Source: CAYMPH01 sp964392365
GTDB taxonomy: Bacteria; Spirochaetota; UBA4802; UBA5550
Direction: 5' to 3'
Assembly (NCBI GenBank): GCA_964392365.1
Contig: CAYMPH010000012.1
Coordinates: 1-64,000, forward strand
DNA: 64,000 bases
This document shows positions 22,272-30,975 of this stretch, one piece after another (within the stretch, counting starts at the first letter, position 1; the number at the start of each line of letters is the position of its first letter). Made by a program: the position numbers and the translations under genes. The notes under the pieces are model-generated. The model was not told the origin of the DNA, ran no database searches, and worked only from the letters and a program-made list of their open reading frames with translations.

Positions 22272-22670
22272 TTGAAAACATGGAGTAGAATATTAATCAT
22301 ATCTACGACAGGAATAATATTAATACTATTTATTTCTTGTAGAGGAGAAAATATGAGTAATTCAAAAAAGTCATTAGATGATCCAACTCAATCAGAAAAT
22401 TGTTTTTCAAAAGATAATTTTAAAATTGTTTATAATTACATAGTTAGTAAAGCAGAAAACAGTAATAATACATTTTATGAATTTTGCAGTTATGAAATAT
22501 ATGCAGAAAGTAAAATCCGAATCGTTTTTAAGAAAAATAATTTTACCATTGCTGTAATAGATCAAGACAAAGGAATATATTCATTAGCCAAAGGATATGA
22601 TAATTCAAAAATAGTTAAAGAAATAAATGTTATATTTTGTGATTTGTTTTCTGTGGTAGAAAACAAATAA
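22272..22670 (+). CDS. Small hypothetical lipoprotein, cassette 29
   Basis: This 132-residue protein has a hydrophobic signal ending 'ILILFISC' (lipid-attached Cys23) and a soluble domain of about 105 residues of unknown family. It starts with TTG at 22272 behind AAAGGT. It is the last intact gene of the array. Confidence 0.6.
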   Translation: MKTWSRILIISTTGIILILFISCRGENMSNSKKSLDDPTQSENCFSKDNFKIVYNYIVSKAENSNNTFYEFCSYEIYAESKIRIVFKKNNFTIAVIDQDKGIYSLAKGYDNSKIVKEINVIFCDLFSVVENK

Positions 22671-22675
22671 TGACT

Positions 22676-22935
22676 TTCACAAGCTTCGGCAAGCATATTT
22701 TCTGCGCATAAATAAAAAATTTGACCTTACTGATAAAAATCATACACGATGATTGGAATATATCCAACGGATACTTTATTTCTTGTGTGCTTGAAATTAC
22801 AATGGTTGCGAAAATTGAAATGAATAAAGCTTGATCAATTTTTATCGATGTAATTACGCTTGATTCTGAAAAAACTACTGCAAAATATTATCTGAAGAAG
22901 TAAGCGCAGTATAAATAATCAGTTATTTTTTTTTT
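22676..22935. other. Gene-less stretch at the distal end of the array
   Basis: AT-rich sequence with short interrupted reading frames and no attC box, promoter or complete gene that I can support. It is probably decayed cassette or backbone material next to the pseudogene that follows. Confidence 0.4.
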
Positions 22936-23106
22936 GCTGGATGTATTAAAAAATACGCTGACTTCTGGTCTTCAACGATGACTGGTCCGAATAAAGTTAT
23001 TAATAGAAGCATGGTTTGGCTATGCATTCATTCCGGAAAACAAAAGATTTACCGCATTGAAATTGACGGAACATGAGGATTTTCTGTTAGATTAATAAAA
23101 GAATAA
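22936..23106 (+). pseudogene. Remnant of a FISUMP-domain protein
   Basis: The + frame gives 'AGCIKKYADFWSSTMTGPNK', then 'MVWLCIHSGKQKIYRIEIDG', an in-frame TGA at 23074-23076, and 'GFSVRLIKE' before a TAA. This is the pattern of the C-terminal end of Fibrobacter-succinogenes-major-paralogous-domain proteins (FWSS...IYR...GFSVR). No start or upstream domain is found, so it is a truncated relic marking the array boundary. Confidence 0.6.
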
Positions 23107-23128
23107 ACTGAAAAAAATGTTTAAAGGC

Positions 23129-23160
23129 AAACGGCATCTGAAATATCGGATGCCGTTTTA
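23129..23160. terminator. Rho-independent terminator
   Basis: AAACGGCATC and GATGCCGTTT pair over 10 bp with a 10-base loop. It lies 14 bp downstream of the (-) outer-membrane protein gene and has T/A runs on both sides, so it may act in both directions. Confidence 0.75.
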
Positions 23161-23173
23161 TATTATGTAAATT

Positions 23174-24874
23174 TTAAAATGCCTGGCTGAAATTCAGAGA
23201 AAAATATATATCTTCCTGACTGAATCCAACATACAGATGCATTACAGATGCCTGATTCCATGTAAATAATCCACCAACTCCGTATGCAAGCTTGTAATCC
23301 AGAAAACGCGGTTTAGAAAAAGCTTCTACAGCATCTGTGTATGCATTTCCTGCATCAACAAATGCAAGAAGCTTGAATGCAAACCTCTGGTTAAAAAGTA
23401 TAAAATCAATAAACCTGTACCGAAGTTCAATATTTGCAAGAGTCATGCCTTTGCCGATAAATCTATACTGCTGATATCCGCGGACTGTTTTCTCACCGCC
23501 GAGACCTTCCTGTCTGTCAAAAAGAAAACCAAAATATCCCATCTCATAAAAAGGAATGCCGTCAGAAGATGCAACATATCCAAGTCTCACAGCAAGAGTT
23601 AGTGTATTAAGCCATGTAGTATAAAACCTGAAACCAAAAGTGTTACGGAAATAATTATATTGCGAACCAAAAACAAAAGTAGCTCCCTCGAAAGCATAAT
23701 CAATTAAAAAACCTTCATGGGGATCCGGCTCAAAATCTCTGGTGTCGAAAGCCACACCTGCCCGCACAAAGCTGGTTATTCCTCCAGTAACGCCACCAAC
23801 ATCACCATTAAAGCCGAGAGGTTTCTCAATGGATAGAAGACTTGTTGTTGCAACGGTTTTGTCAGAAACTTCATTTCCATTTATCTTAAAACCTTTTCCA
23901 TCCCAGGATTTTATTTCGCTCCACTTGAATTGATATCCCAGAAGAGGTTTAATCGGAAAACCAAAGTCGCCGATAAAATCTATACTGAATTTCGGCATCT
24001 GGTATTCATATTTATTAAACTTATAATACTGATAGTTATTCCTGTAAAGATAATCCTCATATTGAGAAAATTTCTGATATGAAGTGCCATTTACATCAGT
24101 GAGGTTATTCGCTGTTGTTTTATTTCCTGTTCCAAAATAATTCGCATTAGGATTTTTTTCATATTCAATAACAGATTTTATCCGAAGCCAAGTCCCGCCC
24201 ACATGCTGGTAATCAAAATTTATATGCCCTTCTATCAAACCTGTAGTTGATGCTGTAAACTGGGCATATGTCTGCATTCCATAAGGAGTCTTGTCGAAAT
24301 ATTCTTCATCGCGTTCGCCATTATTATAAAAGTATACCCTGGCGCCGCCGCGGAATCCGTTATCAGATGAATAGGCAATAACCGGAACACCTGTAAAATA
24401 CCAGCTGTCTTTCTTTTTTGCAATTATTTCCGGCCTCATTCCGCTTTTTATTTTTATTGCGGGATCAACCGACTTTATATCCGACTTTGCAATTTCAATT
24501 TCCTCGCGATTTGCAAGTTCCTTTTTTATAAGATACCTGAACCAGCCTTCATAAACCATATAGCCTTCAAGTATAGTTCCGTCTTTTTTCGTAATAGTCC
24601 GTTTTATTTTAAAATCATCATCCGGGTAAATTTTTTCAATATCTTTGCCGTATAATACTTTTTTTGTTCCGTCTTTTAATTTAAAATCAACAACAGAGTA
24701 ATTAAAAAAATCAATTACCACTTCGCCCTCAAGAACTGTGCCATCTTTCATAAGAATAAACTCGGCTCTTGCAGTTTGAGCGAATGCTGAAAGCAGTATA
24801 ACTAAAGCGGGAATTATATATTTCATTCTGATATTTTTCAATTTTTCCACCTTCTTATAAAAGTATAAAAACAT
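23174..24874 (-). CDS. Outer-membrane surface antigen (D15/Omp85-like)
   Basis: A 566-residue protein. A signal peptide ends near 'LSAFAQTARA'. Two short repeats ('MKDGTVLEGEVV', 'KKDGTILEGYMV') occupy about residues 40-125, and the rest looks like a 16-strand beta-barrel of the bacterial surface antigen (D15) type: 'GVAFDTRDFEPDPHEGFLID', 'GGEKTVRGYQQYRFIGKG', 'LLAFVDAGNAY', ending in Phe. Usual POTRA domains are not evident. Start is uncertain: the ATG at 24826, or a TTG at 24841 behind AAGGTGG, are both better than 24874. It would insert into the outer membrane; its cargo is unknown. Confidence 0.82.
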   Translation of the reverse strand: MFLYFYKKVEKLKNIRMKYIIPALVILLSAFAQTARAEFILMKDGTVLEGEVVIDFFNYSVVDFKLKDGTKKVLYGKDIEKIYPDDDFKIKRTITKKDGTILEGYMVYEGWFRYLIKKELANREEIEIAKSDIKSVDPAIKIKSGMRPEIIAKKKDSWYFTGVPVIAYSSDNGFRGGARVYFYNNGERDEEYFDKTPYGMQTYAQFTASTTGLIEGHINFDYQHVGGTWLRIKSVIEYEKNPNANYFGTGNKTTANNLTDVNGTSYQKFSQYEDYLYRNNYQYYKFNKYEYQMPKFSIDFIGDFGFPIKPLLGYQFKWSEIKSWDGKGFKINGNEVSDKTVATTSLLSIEKPLGFNGDVGGVTGGITSFVRAGVAFDTRDFEPDPHEGFLIDYAFEGATFVFGSQYNYFRNTFGFRFYTTWLNTLTLAVRLGYVASSDGIPFYEMGYFGFLFDRQEGLGGEKTVRGYQQYRFIGKGMTLANIELRYRFIDFILFNQRFAFKLLAFVDAGNAYTDAVEAFSKPRFLDYKLAYGVGGLFTWNQASVMHLYVGFSQEDIYFSLNFSQAF

Positions 24875-25021
24875 ATACTATAATACCCTTTTAGAACTCT
24901 TAAAAATATGGTCAAGAACTTATTACACACATCAAACAACTGAAAGGATATAAAATTATTGACACAGAAACAGAATTAGAAAATTAATAAAATGCGCTGA
25001 TTAAGGCGCAAATAATACAAT

Positions 25022-25110
25022 GGAAGAGGATGGGATCTGGTGGTCTCCGCGGTCTTCAAAACCGTAGGTCGCAATTTATTGCGGCGGCATGTTCGATTCG
25101 TGCCCCTTCC
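25022..25110 (+). tRNA. selC: tRNA-Sec (anticodon TCA)
   Basis: All parts of a bacterial selenocysteine tRNA are present: acceptor GGAAGAGG, two linker bases, a six-pair D stem GGGATC/GGTCTC with a TGGT loop, anticodon loop CTTCAAA, a seven-pair variable arm GTCGCAA/TTGCGGC with a TTTA loop, and T loop TTCGATT. G at 25111 would be the discriminator. The 3' acceptor strand CCCCTTCC leaves an A.C mismatch at the sixth pair, or a bulged A if seven pairs are drawn. It reads UGA and delivers Sec with SelB. selA begins 13 bp downstream. Confidence 0.95.
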
Positions 25111-25122
25111 GAATATAAAACT

Positions 25123-26505
25123 ATGGAAAATGAAAAAACTTCATCGCTTAGAAACATACCGCAGGTTGAAAAGCTTCTTCAGATTGATGATATAAAAAAA
25201 TTCATTCCGGTTATAGGACATCCTCTCACAGTAAAAATTATCCGGTATGAAACAGATTTGTTTCGTTCAAAAATTCAGTCAGGTGAGGATTTCAGCGAAT
25301 CAGGCCTGATTAAAAAAATCATATCTGCATGCGAAACAAAGCGTCTTGAAAAACTTTCGCGTGTTATCAACGGAACCGGAGTTATACTGCACACAAATCT
25401 CGGAAGGTCTCCTATTTCTCCGGAAATTTTTGAAAAGCTGAAAGATACATTATCCGGTTACTGCAATCTTGAATATAATATTAAAACCGAGAAACGGGGA
25501 AAGCGTGGCGGATTTGCCGAAGAGCTGATCTGCGGGCTGACCGGCGCTGAAGATGCTCTCATTGTTAACAATAACGCATCGAGTGTGTTTCTGATACTCA
25601 GCCAGTTTGCAAAAAGAAAAGAAGTTCTCATATCAAGAAGCGAGCTGATACAGATTGGAGGCGGTTTCAGGATACCGGATATAATGAAACAGACCGGAGC
25701 TGTAATGAAAGAGATCGGCACTACGAACATAACTGAACCTGACGATTTTAAAAATGCCATCACAGAAAAAACTGCCATGATATTTTCAGCGCACCAGTCA
25801 AATTTCAGCATAGTCGGCTTTACTAAAAATCCGACCATAAAGGAACTCGCTTCTTTAAAAACTGAATCTTTAATTCTTGTGCGCGATCTTGGAAGCGGCA
25901 ATCTGATAAATGATCCGGCACTCCCGCAGCCGTTTGAGCCGTCAATCCCGGAAGAACTTTCGCAGGGCGCTGATATTGTATGCTTCAGCGGCGACAAGCT
26001 TCTGGGCGCTTGTCAGGCAGGCATCATAATCGGAAGAAAAGACCTGATTTCAAAAATGAGAAAACATCCTCTCATGAGGATGCTCAGGGTTGATAAAATT
26101 ACTTACTTTATTTTACAGGAAACCCTTTTAAAATACGCAAACAATTCGTTCGAGGAAATTCTGTTATGGAAAACTATTTCCCAGGACAAGGAAAACTGTT
26201 CAGAAAAAATCAGCAGGCTTCTCAGCATGATAACAATGTCGGATAAATTAAAAATTACTGAAATCACAACAAAAAGCGCTTTCGGCGGCGGATCAATGCC
26301 AGGGCTTGAATTTGATTCAGCCGGGATTCAGATTGAAATTTCAGGAATGAAACCGGATGAAATTTCCAGCGCTTTCATTAAATCTGAGCATCCGATTTTA
26401 GGAACAGTTGCAAACGAAAAATTTACTTTAAACTTCACTGCAATATTTGAATATGAAATTCCTTTGATTGTTTCAGTAATCAACAGCATATCAGGCAGGG
26501 TGTAA
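25123..26505 (+). CDS. selA: L-seryl-tRNA(Sec) selenium transferase
   Basis: This 460-residue PLP enzyme converts Ser-tRNA(Sec) to selenocysteinyl-tRNA(Sec) using selenophosphate. Diagnostic blocks are 'VINGTGVILHTNLGRSPIS', 'LIVNNNASSVFLIL' and the PLP-lysine loop 'CFSGDKLLGACQAGIIIGRK' with Lys292. The ATG at 25123 gives the normal family length. The upstream in-frame ATG at 25030 lies inside the tRNA gene and is not credible. The stop overlaps the selB start by one base (TAATG), so selC-selA-selB form one unit. Confidence 0.95.
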   Translation: MENEKTSSLRNIPQVEKLLQIDDIKKFIPVIGHPLTVKIIRYETDLFRSKIQSGEDFSESGLIKKIISACETKRLEKLSRVINGTGVILHTNLGRSPISPEIFEKLKDTLSGYCNLEYNIKTEKRGKRGGFAEELICGLTGAEDALIVNNNASSVFLILSQFAKRKEVLISRSELIQIGGGFRIPDIMKQTGAVMKEIGTTNITEPDDFKNAITEKTAMIFSAHQSNFSIVGFTKNPTIKELASLKTESLILVRDLGSGNLINDPALPQPFEPSIPEELSQGADIVCFSGDKLLGACQAGIIIGRKDLISKMRKHPLMRMLRVDKITYFILQETLLKYANNSFEEILLWKTISQDKENCSEKISRLLSMITMSDKLKITEITTKSAFGGGSMPGLEFDSAGIQIEISGMKPDEISSAFIKSEHPILGTVANEKFTLNFTAIFEYEIPLIVSVINSISGRV

Positions 26506-28331
26506 TGTATATAGTCGGCACATCAGGACACATTGACCACGGTAAAACTTCTCTCATTCTTGCATTATCCGGAACAGACTGCGACAGGCTTCCTGAAGAA
26601 AAATCACGAGGCATGACTATAGACATAGGTTTTGCAAGCATAGAATATCCCCGTTTCGGAACTGTAAGCATAATAGATGTTCCGGGCCATGAAAGGTTCA
26701 TACGCAATATGGTTGTCGGAGCATGGGGAATCGATCTGGCACTTTTAGTAGTTGCTGTTGATGACGGATGGATGCCGCAGACTGAGGATCACTTCCGCGT
26801 TCTTCAGCTTCTCGGAATCCAGAGAATGATTATTGTTCTGAATAAAATTGATGCTGTAGATTCCGATATGGCAGAACTTGTTCAGGAACAGGTGATTGAG
26901 AAGACACAAGGAACCCGATTCGAAGGCTCGGATATTCTTAAAGTATCCTCTAAAACAGGACAGGGAATTCCGGAACTCAAAGAAGCAATCGTTGTGAATC
27001 TGCGCAGGCTCGCCAAAATATCAGACTCGAAAAAGCCTTACCTTTTCATTGACAGGGTTTTTGCCTCAAAGGGATACGGCACTGTAATTACAGGCACTTT
27101 AAAAAACGGGATTTTTCATGAAAATGATTCTGTTATTCTTTTACCGGGATCTTTTGAAGCCCGCATAAAAAGAATTGAAAGCCATTACAGCGCACTGCAG
27201 GAGGGAAATCCTTCACAGAGAACAGCACTTAACCTTTCCGGAGTTCAGACAGAATCGCTCAACAGAGGAGATATTGTGTGCTCGGAGAATTTTTTTACGC
27301 AGTCCGCAGATGTAATTGTAAGCATGCAGGTGCTTGATAAAAAAAAGAAACTGAAGAACAACCACGGTATAGAAATTTTAATAGGTACAAATTCTGTTAA
27401 AGGAAAAATTATTCTGCTTAACGATGATGATAATGAAAAAGATTCAATTGTCTGCAGAATTAAATTTGATTCAAATTGGTATTTCTATCCCGGTCAGCCT
27501 TTCATTGCAGCAAATCCAGGCGGATTTAGAATTCTCGGTGGAGGAATTGTTCTACTTCCGGAATTTAATCCTGCTGAGCATAAAAGCTTTGTAAGGAAAA
27601 GCGTTTCCACTCTCGAAACATTTTCAGACGAGGAAATTCTGTTATTCATAATTTCTGTAAGCAAAAGCCTGAAAACTGAAAAGCTCGTAAAAATGTTTCC
27701 GCGCAATGACAAAAATACCGGGCGCGTGATTGATATTCTCATTCAGACAGGGAAAATAACTGTTCATAGCGGATATGTTTTCACAACTGAATTTTTCAAT
27801 GAGTCTATTTTGAAAATAAAGGAAACTGTTAAAAATAATATCGGCATGAACTTAAAAGAGATTGCAGATATCGCAGGAGTTTCAACTGAAGTATGCAGGC
27901 TTATGCTTAACGTTATAATGAAAGACGAAGCTATAATTGAAAAGGATGGAAGATTTTTTTACGGAGCTGCAGTTACAGTTGATACTTTAACTCCATCCAA
28001 GAAAAAAATCCTGGATGAATTATTTAAAAGCGCAGGCGACGGCATTGAGCTTGAAAAATTAAAAGATGAAGTAGTAAAAAAAGAAATAAAAGATCTCATA
28101 AAACTTAATTTCATTATAAGCCTGGATGGGAATATTTTATATCATAAAGAAATTTATGAAAAGATGAAAATTGCTGTTATGGATTTATTCAGCACAAGGG
28201 ATAAGATCACTATGGCTGAAGCCAAAGATGCAGTAAATCTTTCGAGGAAATACATCATCCCGCTTTTAAACAGGATTGAAACAGAGGGACTTCTTAAAAG
28301 AATCGGCGATTTCCGCATAAAGGCGAAATGA
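26505..28331 (+). CDS. selB: Selenocysteine-specific elongation factor SelB
   Basis: This 608-residue translational GTPase delivers Sec-tRNA(Sec) to UGA codons followed by a SECIS hairpin. G motifs: GHIDHGKT (8-15), switch segment 'RGMTIDIGFA', DVPGHE (58-63) and NKID (113-116). EF-Tu-like domains II and III follow to about residue 370, then winged-helix repeats in the C-terminal 200 residues that bind SECIS RNA. Length matches the family. Its end overlaps the start of coaX by four bases (ATGA). Confidence 0.95.
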   Translation: MYIVGTSGHIDHGKTSLILALSGTDCDRLPEEKSRGMTIDIGFASIEYPRFGTVSIIDVPGHERFIRNMVVGAWGIDLALLVVAVDDGWMPQTEDHFRVLQLLGIQRMIIVLNKIDAVDSDMAELVQEQVIEKTQGTRFEGSDILKVSSKTGQGIPELKEAIVVNLRRLAKISDSKKPYLFIDRVFASKGYGTVITGTLKNGIFHENDSVILLPGSFEARIKRIESHYSALQEGNPSQRTALNLSGVQTESLNRGDIVCSENFFTQSADVIVSMQVLDKKKKLKNNHGIEILIGTNSVKGKIILLNDDDNEKDSIVCRIKFDSNWYFYPGQPFIAANPGGFRILGGGIVLLPEFNPAEHKSFVRKSVSTLETFSDEEILLFIISVSKSLKTEKLVKMFPRNDKNTGRVIDILIQTGKITVHSGYVFTTEFFNESILKIKETVKNNIGMNLKEIADIAGVSTEVCRLMLNVIMKDEAIIEKDGRFFYGAAVTVDTLTPSKKKILDELFKSAGDGIELEKLKDEVVKKEIKDLIKLNFIISLDGNILYHKEIYEKMKIAVMDLFSTRDKITMAEAKDAVNLSRKYIIPLLNRIETEGLLKRIGDFRIKAK

Positions 28332-29104
28332 TGATTATTGGAATCGATATAGGCAACACCAGCACACTGATGGCGCTTTATAATATGAGCTCCCCTATTC
28401 CACTAGATACATACCGGTTCCCCACTGACAGAAACGATTCACTGGAAAATATTTCTTTAAATATAAAAAAAATGTCAGATATTTTCTGCAGTCAAATCCA
28501 ATCAGGCGGCATTAAAAAAATTTGCGTTTCAAGTGTTGTTCCTGAAATAAATTCCATCATGTCTGAAGCATGCATAAAACTTTATAATACAAAACCTCAT
28601 TTTATTTCATCCGGAAGCAATCTCAATATAAAAATTTCCTATACAACTCCCGAACAGCTCGGACCTGACAGAATTGCAAATGCGGAAGCTGCGAATGCTG
28701 AATTCAAAGGGAACAAACTCGTGATTGATATGGGAACTGCCATGACTTTCAGCGTGGTTTTAAGCAACAGTATTTTTGACGGAGGGATGATCCTACCCGG
28801 GACTTCAACGGCAATAGATTCTCTTGCTTCCAGAACTTCGAAACTACCAAAGATTGAACTTGGCATTCCGGAGAGAATTTCAGCCCGCAGCACAGAAGAA
28901 GCAATTAAATCCGGAATATATTTCGGGTGGATTTCCATAATAGAAGGAATAACAGAAAAGCTTGAATCATTCTATGGATTCAAATTACAGATAATTCTAA
29001 CAGGCGGATATTCTGAAATTATTTCAAAAGGCCTTAAACTTCAGCATGTTCATGATCCGCTTCTCACAATGAAAGGCATTAAATATATCGCGGATATAAA
29101 TTAA
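28328..29104 (+). CDS. coaX: Type III pantothenate kinase
   Basis: This 258-residue ASKHA-fold kinase catalyses the first step of coenzyme A synthesis. It has the phosphate-binding DxGNT at residues 7-11, 'GPDRIANAEAANAEF', 'VIDMGTAMTF' and 'GGMILPG', all type III features. Type III enzymes are insensitive to CoA feedback. It overlaps selB by 4 bp, and its 3' end overlaps the convergent DedA-family gene by 4 bp. Confidence 0.93.
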   Translation: MMIIGIDIGNTSTLMALYNMSSPIPLDTYRFPTDRNDSLENISLNIKKMSDIFCSQIQSGGIKKICVSSVVPEINSIMSEACIKLYNTKPHFISSGSNLNIKISYTTPEQLGPDRIANAEAANAEFKGNKLVIDMGTAMTFSVVLSNSIFDGGMILPGTSTAIDSLASRTSKLPKIELGIPERISARSTEEAIKSGIYFGWISIIEGITEKLESFYGFKLQIILTGGYSEIISKGLKLQHVHDPLLTMKGIKYIADIN

Positions 29105-29730
29105 TTCTTTTTTTCCATTCTGCTTTTGATAAATTCAACCACAGCAGGCATTACTGAAATAATAATAATTCCTAAAGTAATAAAACTGAAATTATCCTGC
29201 ACTGCTTTGATGTTGCCGATAAAATAACCTGCGAACAGGAACATGGAAATCCAGCTTAATCCTCCTGCAAGATTGTAGATTAAAAATTTCTTGTATGACA
29301 TCGTACCCACTCCTGCAACAAACGGCGCGAAGGTTCTGACAATTGGCATGAATCTTGTGATAATTATTGTCTTTCCGCCGTGCTTTTCATAAAATGCGTG
29401 AGTTCTATCGAGATACTCCTTTTTTAAATATTTCACAATCCTTGCACCGAATATCTTTCCAACTGAATAATTTACTATATTGCCGGTTACTGCAGCAATT
29501 GAAAGTATCAGAAATAAAAAATATACATCCATAACACCCGTTGCAGCAAATGCACCTGCTGCAAAAAGCAGCGAGTCTCCAGGGAGAATAGGAGTAAATA
29601 CAAGCCCTGTTTCGCAGAAAATAATTAAAAAAAGTATAAGATAAGTCCATGTTCCGTAATTTCTGATTATCTCACCTAAATGAACATTAAGGTGAAGTAT
29701 AAAATCTATAAGATATAAAACAGTTTCCAT
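29101..29730 (-). CDS. DedA/SNARE-associated family membrane protein
   Basis: This 209-residue protein has 4-5 membrane segments and the DedA family blocks 'FCETGLVFTPILPGDSLLFA' (residues 39-58) and 'RFMPIVRTFAPFVAGVGTMS' (about 130-149). DedA proteins act in membrane lipid (undecaprenyl phosphate or phospholipid) translocation and proton-motive-force maintenance. It is convergent with coaX. No obvious partner gene. Confidence 0.88.
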   Translation of the reverse strand: METVLYLIDFILHLNVHLGEIIRNYGTWTYLILFLIIFCETGLVFTPILPGDSLLFAAGAFAATGVMDVYFLFLILSIAAVTGNIVNYSVGKIFGARIVKYLKKEYLDRTHAFYEKHGGKTIIITRFMPIVRTFAPFVAGVGTMSYKKFLIYNLAGGLSWISMFLFAGYFIGNIKAVQDNFSFITLGIIIISVMPAVVEFIKSRMEKKN

Positions 29731-29869
29731 TTTTTATTCCGCTTATTTATTTTTCAGTAATCGATAATGATTTGTTTAACCACAACAAGTCATTGGTTTA
29801 CCCGTTACAGGTCAATAATTTTTTAAACAGCCGGTTTTCGTGAAAAGAAACGGACACCCCTAATTAATC

Positions 29870-29899
29870 TTGACAAAAAATGGCCTTTTTAAATAGGCT
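29870..29899 (+). promoter_or_regulatory. Possible promoter of rpsP operon
   Basis: TTGACA at 29870-29875 with a weak -10 TAGGCT at 29894-29899 (18-bp spacing), about 30 bp upstream of rpsP. The -35 is consensus; the -10 is a guess. Confidence 0.4.
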
Positions 29900-29929
29900 A
29901 CCTCTTTAATTACTCGAGGAGGTATCATA

Positions 29930-30190
29930 GTGTCTGTTAAAATTCGTTTACAAAGGGTCGGAACAAAAAAGAGGCCTTTTTACAGAATAGTGGCAACTGA
30001 CGGCAGAAATAAGAGAGACGGAGCTGTTCTTGAGCAGCTTGGCAAATATCAGCCGATAACTGACGGTGAGCAGGTAACAATTGATGAGGAAAAAACTTTA
30101 GTCTGGATAAAAAAAGGCGCACAGCCTACCGAAACCGTAAAAGAAATATTAAAACGCAAAGGTATCTGGCAGAAAGCAACTGCGAAATAA
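29930..30190 (+). CDS. rpsP: 30S ribosomal protein S16
   Basis: This 86-residue protein has the full S16 signature 'MSVKIRLQRVGTKKRPFYRI' and 'GAVLEQLGKYQP'. It binds 16S rRNA in the small subunit body. It starts with GTG behind a strong GAGGAGG. First gene of the conserved rpsP-khpA-rimM-trmD-rplS operon; next gene 18 bp away. Confidence 0.97.
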   Translation: MSVKIRLQRVGTKKRPFYRIVATDGRNKRDGAVLEQLGKYQPITDGEQVTIDEEKTLVWIKKGAQPTETVKEILKRKGIWQKATAK

Positions 30191-30208
30191 TTCTTTTGGA
30201 GACGGATA

Positions 30209-30445
30209 ATGGACTATAAGGAACTCGTTGAATATATGGTCAAATCTCTGATAGATCATCCAGATCAGCTTGAAATTAGGGAAATTGAAGGCGAAAAATC
30301 CACCATACTTGAATTAAAAGTTACAAAAGAAGATATCGGCAAAGTCATAGGCAAGCACGGTAGAATAGCCAGATCACTCAGAACAATCATCAACGCCTCT
30401 GCTACAAAATCCGGCAAAAGGATAGTACTGGAAATTCTTGATTGA
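30209..30445 (+). CDS. khpA: KH-domain RNA-binding protein KhpA
   Basis: This 78-residue single KH-domain protein (YlqC type) has the KH loop 'GKVIGKHGRIARSLRTII' (about residues 46-63). It binds RNA, in Firmicutes together with KhpB, and its place between rpsP and rimM is a conserved arrangement. TTGGAG precedes the ATG. Its stop touches or overlaps the rimM start region. Confidence 0.93.
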   Translation: MDYKELVEYMVKSLIDHPDQLEIREIEGEKSTILELKVTKEDIGKVIGKHGRIARSLRTIINASATKSGKRIVLEILD

Positions 30446-30447
30446 TA

Positions 30448-30975
30448 ATGGAAGATAATTTTCTCCGAACGGGTGTAATCACAAACGTTCACGGCCTTGA
30501 CGGCCGGATGAAGATATATTTAATAACCGATAACCCTGAACGTTTCAAACCCGGAAATTTCATTTATATTAACGATCTTTCCGGATATAAAAAGTATAAA
30601 GTTAAAGAATTCATTGAAACGAAAAACAGGACCGGAATAATAAGGCTTGATGGCATAAATAACTGCGATGAAGCGTTATTACTCAAAAAGAAAGAAGTTT
30701 TTACTGATAAAAAGACTGTTGAAGAGACAAAAAAAAACCTTGATTCAGATTCATTTTACTATTATGAACTCATTGGATGCAAGGTTGAATTAAAAGGCAA
30801 GTTTTACGGCACTGTAACAGAAATTACAGACAGCGGTGCCGGAAGCATTTTAATTATAAAAGACAAAAACGAAAAGGAACATATGGTTCCATTTGTTGAG
30901 CATATGGTTGGAACAGAAAGAATCAAAGATGGAATAATTGATATTCATCCGGTTGAGGGTCTTCTTGATTTTTAA
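30448..30975 (+). CDS. rimM: 16S rRNA processing protein RimM
   Basis: This 175-residue protein has the N-terminal RimM barrel 'GVITNVHGLDGRMKIYLITD' and the C-terminal PRC-barrel with 'LIGCKVELKGKFYGTVTEIT' and 'MVPFVEHMV'. It assists maturation of the 30S head domain and binds S19. A TTG at 30442, overlapping the khpA stop, is an alternative start; the ATG at 30448 is taken here. Its 3' end overlaps trmD by about 11 bp. Confidence 0.94.
   Translation: MEDNFLRTGVITNVHGLDGRMKIYLITDNPERFKPGNFIYINDLSGYKKYKVKEFIETKNRTGIIRLDGINNCDEALLLKKKEVFTDKKTVEETKKNLDSDSFYYYELIGCKVELKGKFYGTVTEITDSGAGSILIIKDKNEKEHMVPFVEHMVGTERIKDGIIDIHPVEGLLDF

Noticed and set aside
23074..23076. Selenocysteine codon in the FISUMP-like relic
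   Set aside because: The frame has no start, no upstream domain and no convincing SECIS hairpin, and FISUMP proteins are not known selenoproteins; a stop in a pseudogene is simpler.
25030..25122. Longer selA starting at 25030
   Set aside because: The extra residues are encoded by the tRNA-Sec gene itself; the ATG at 25123 gives the normal family length.
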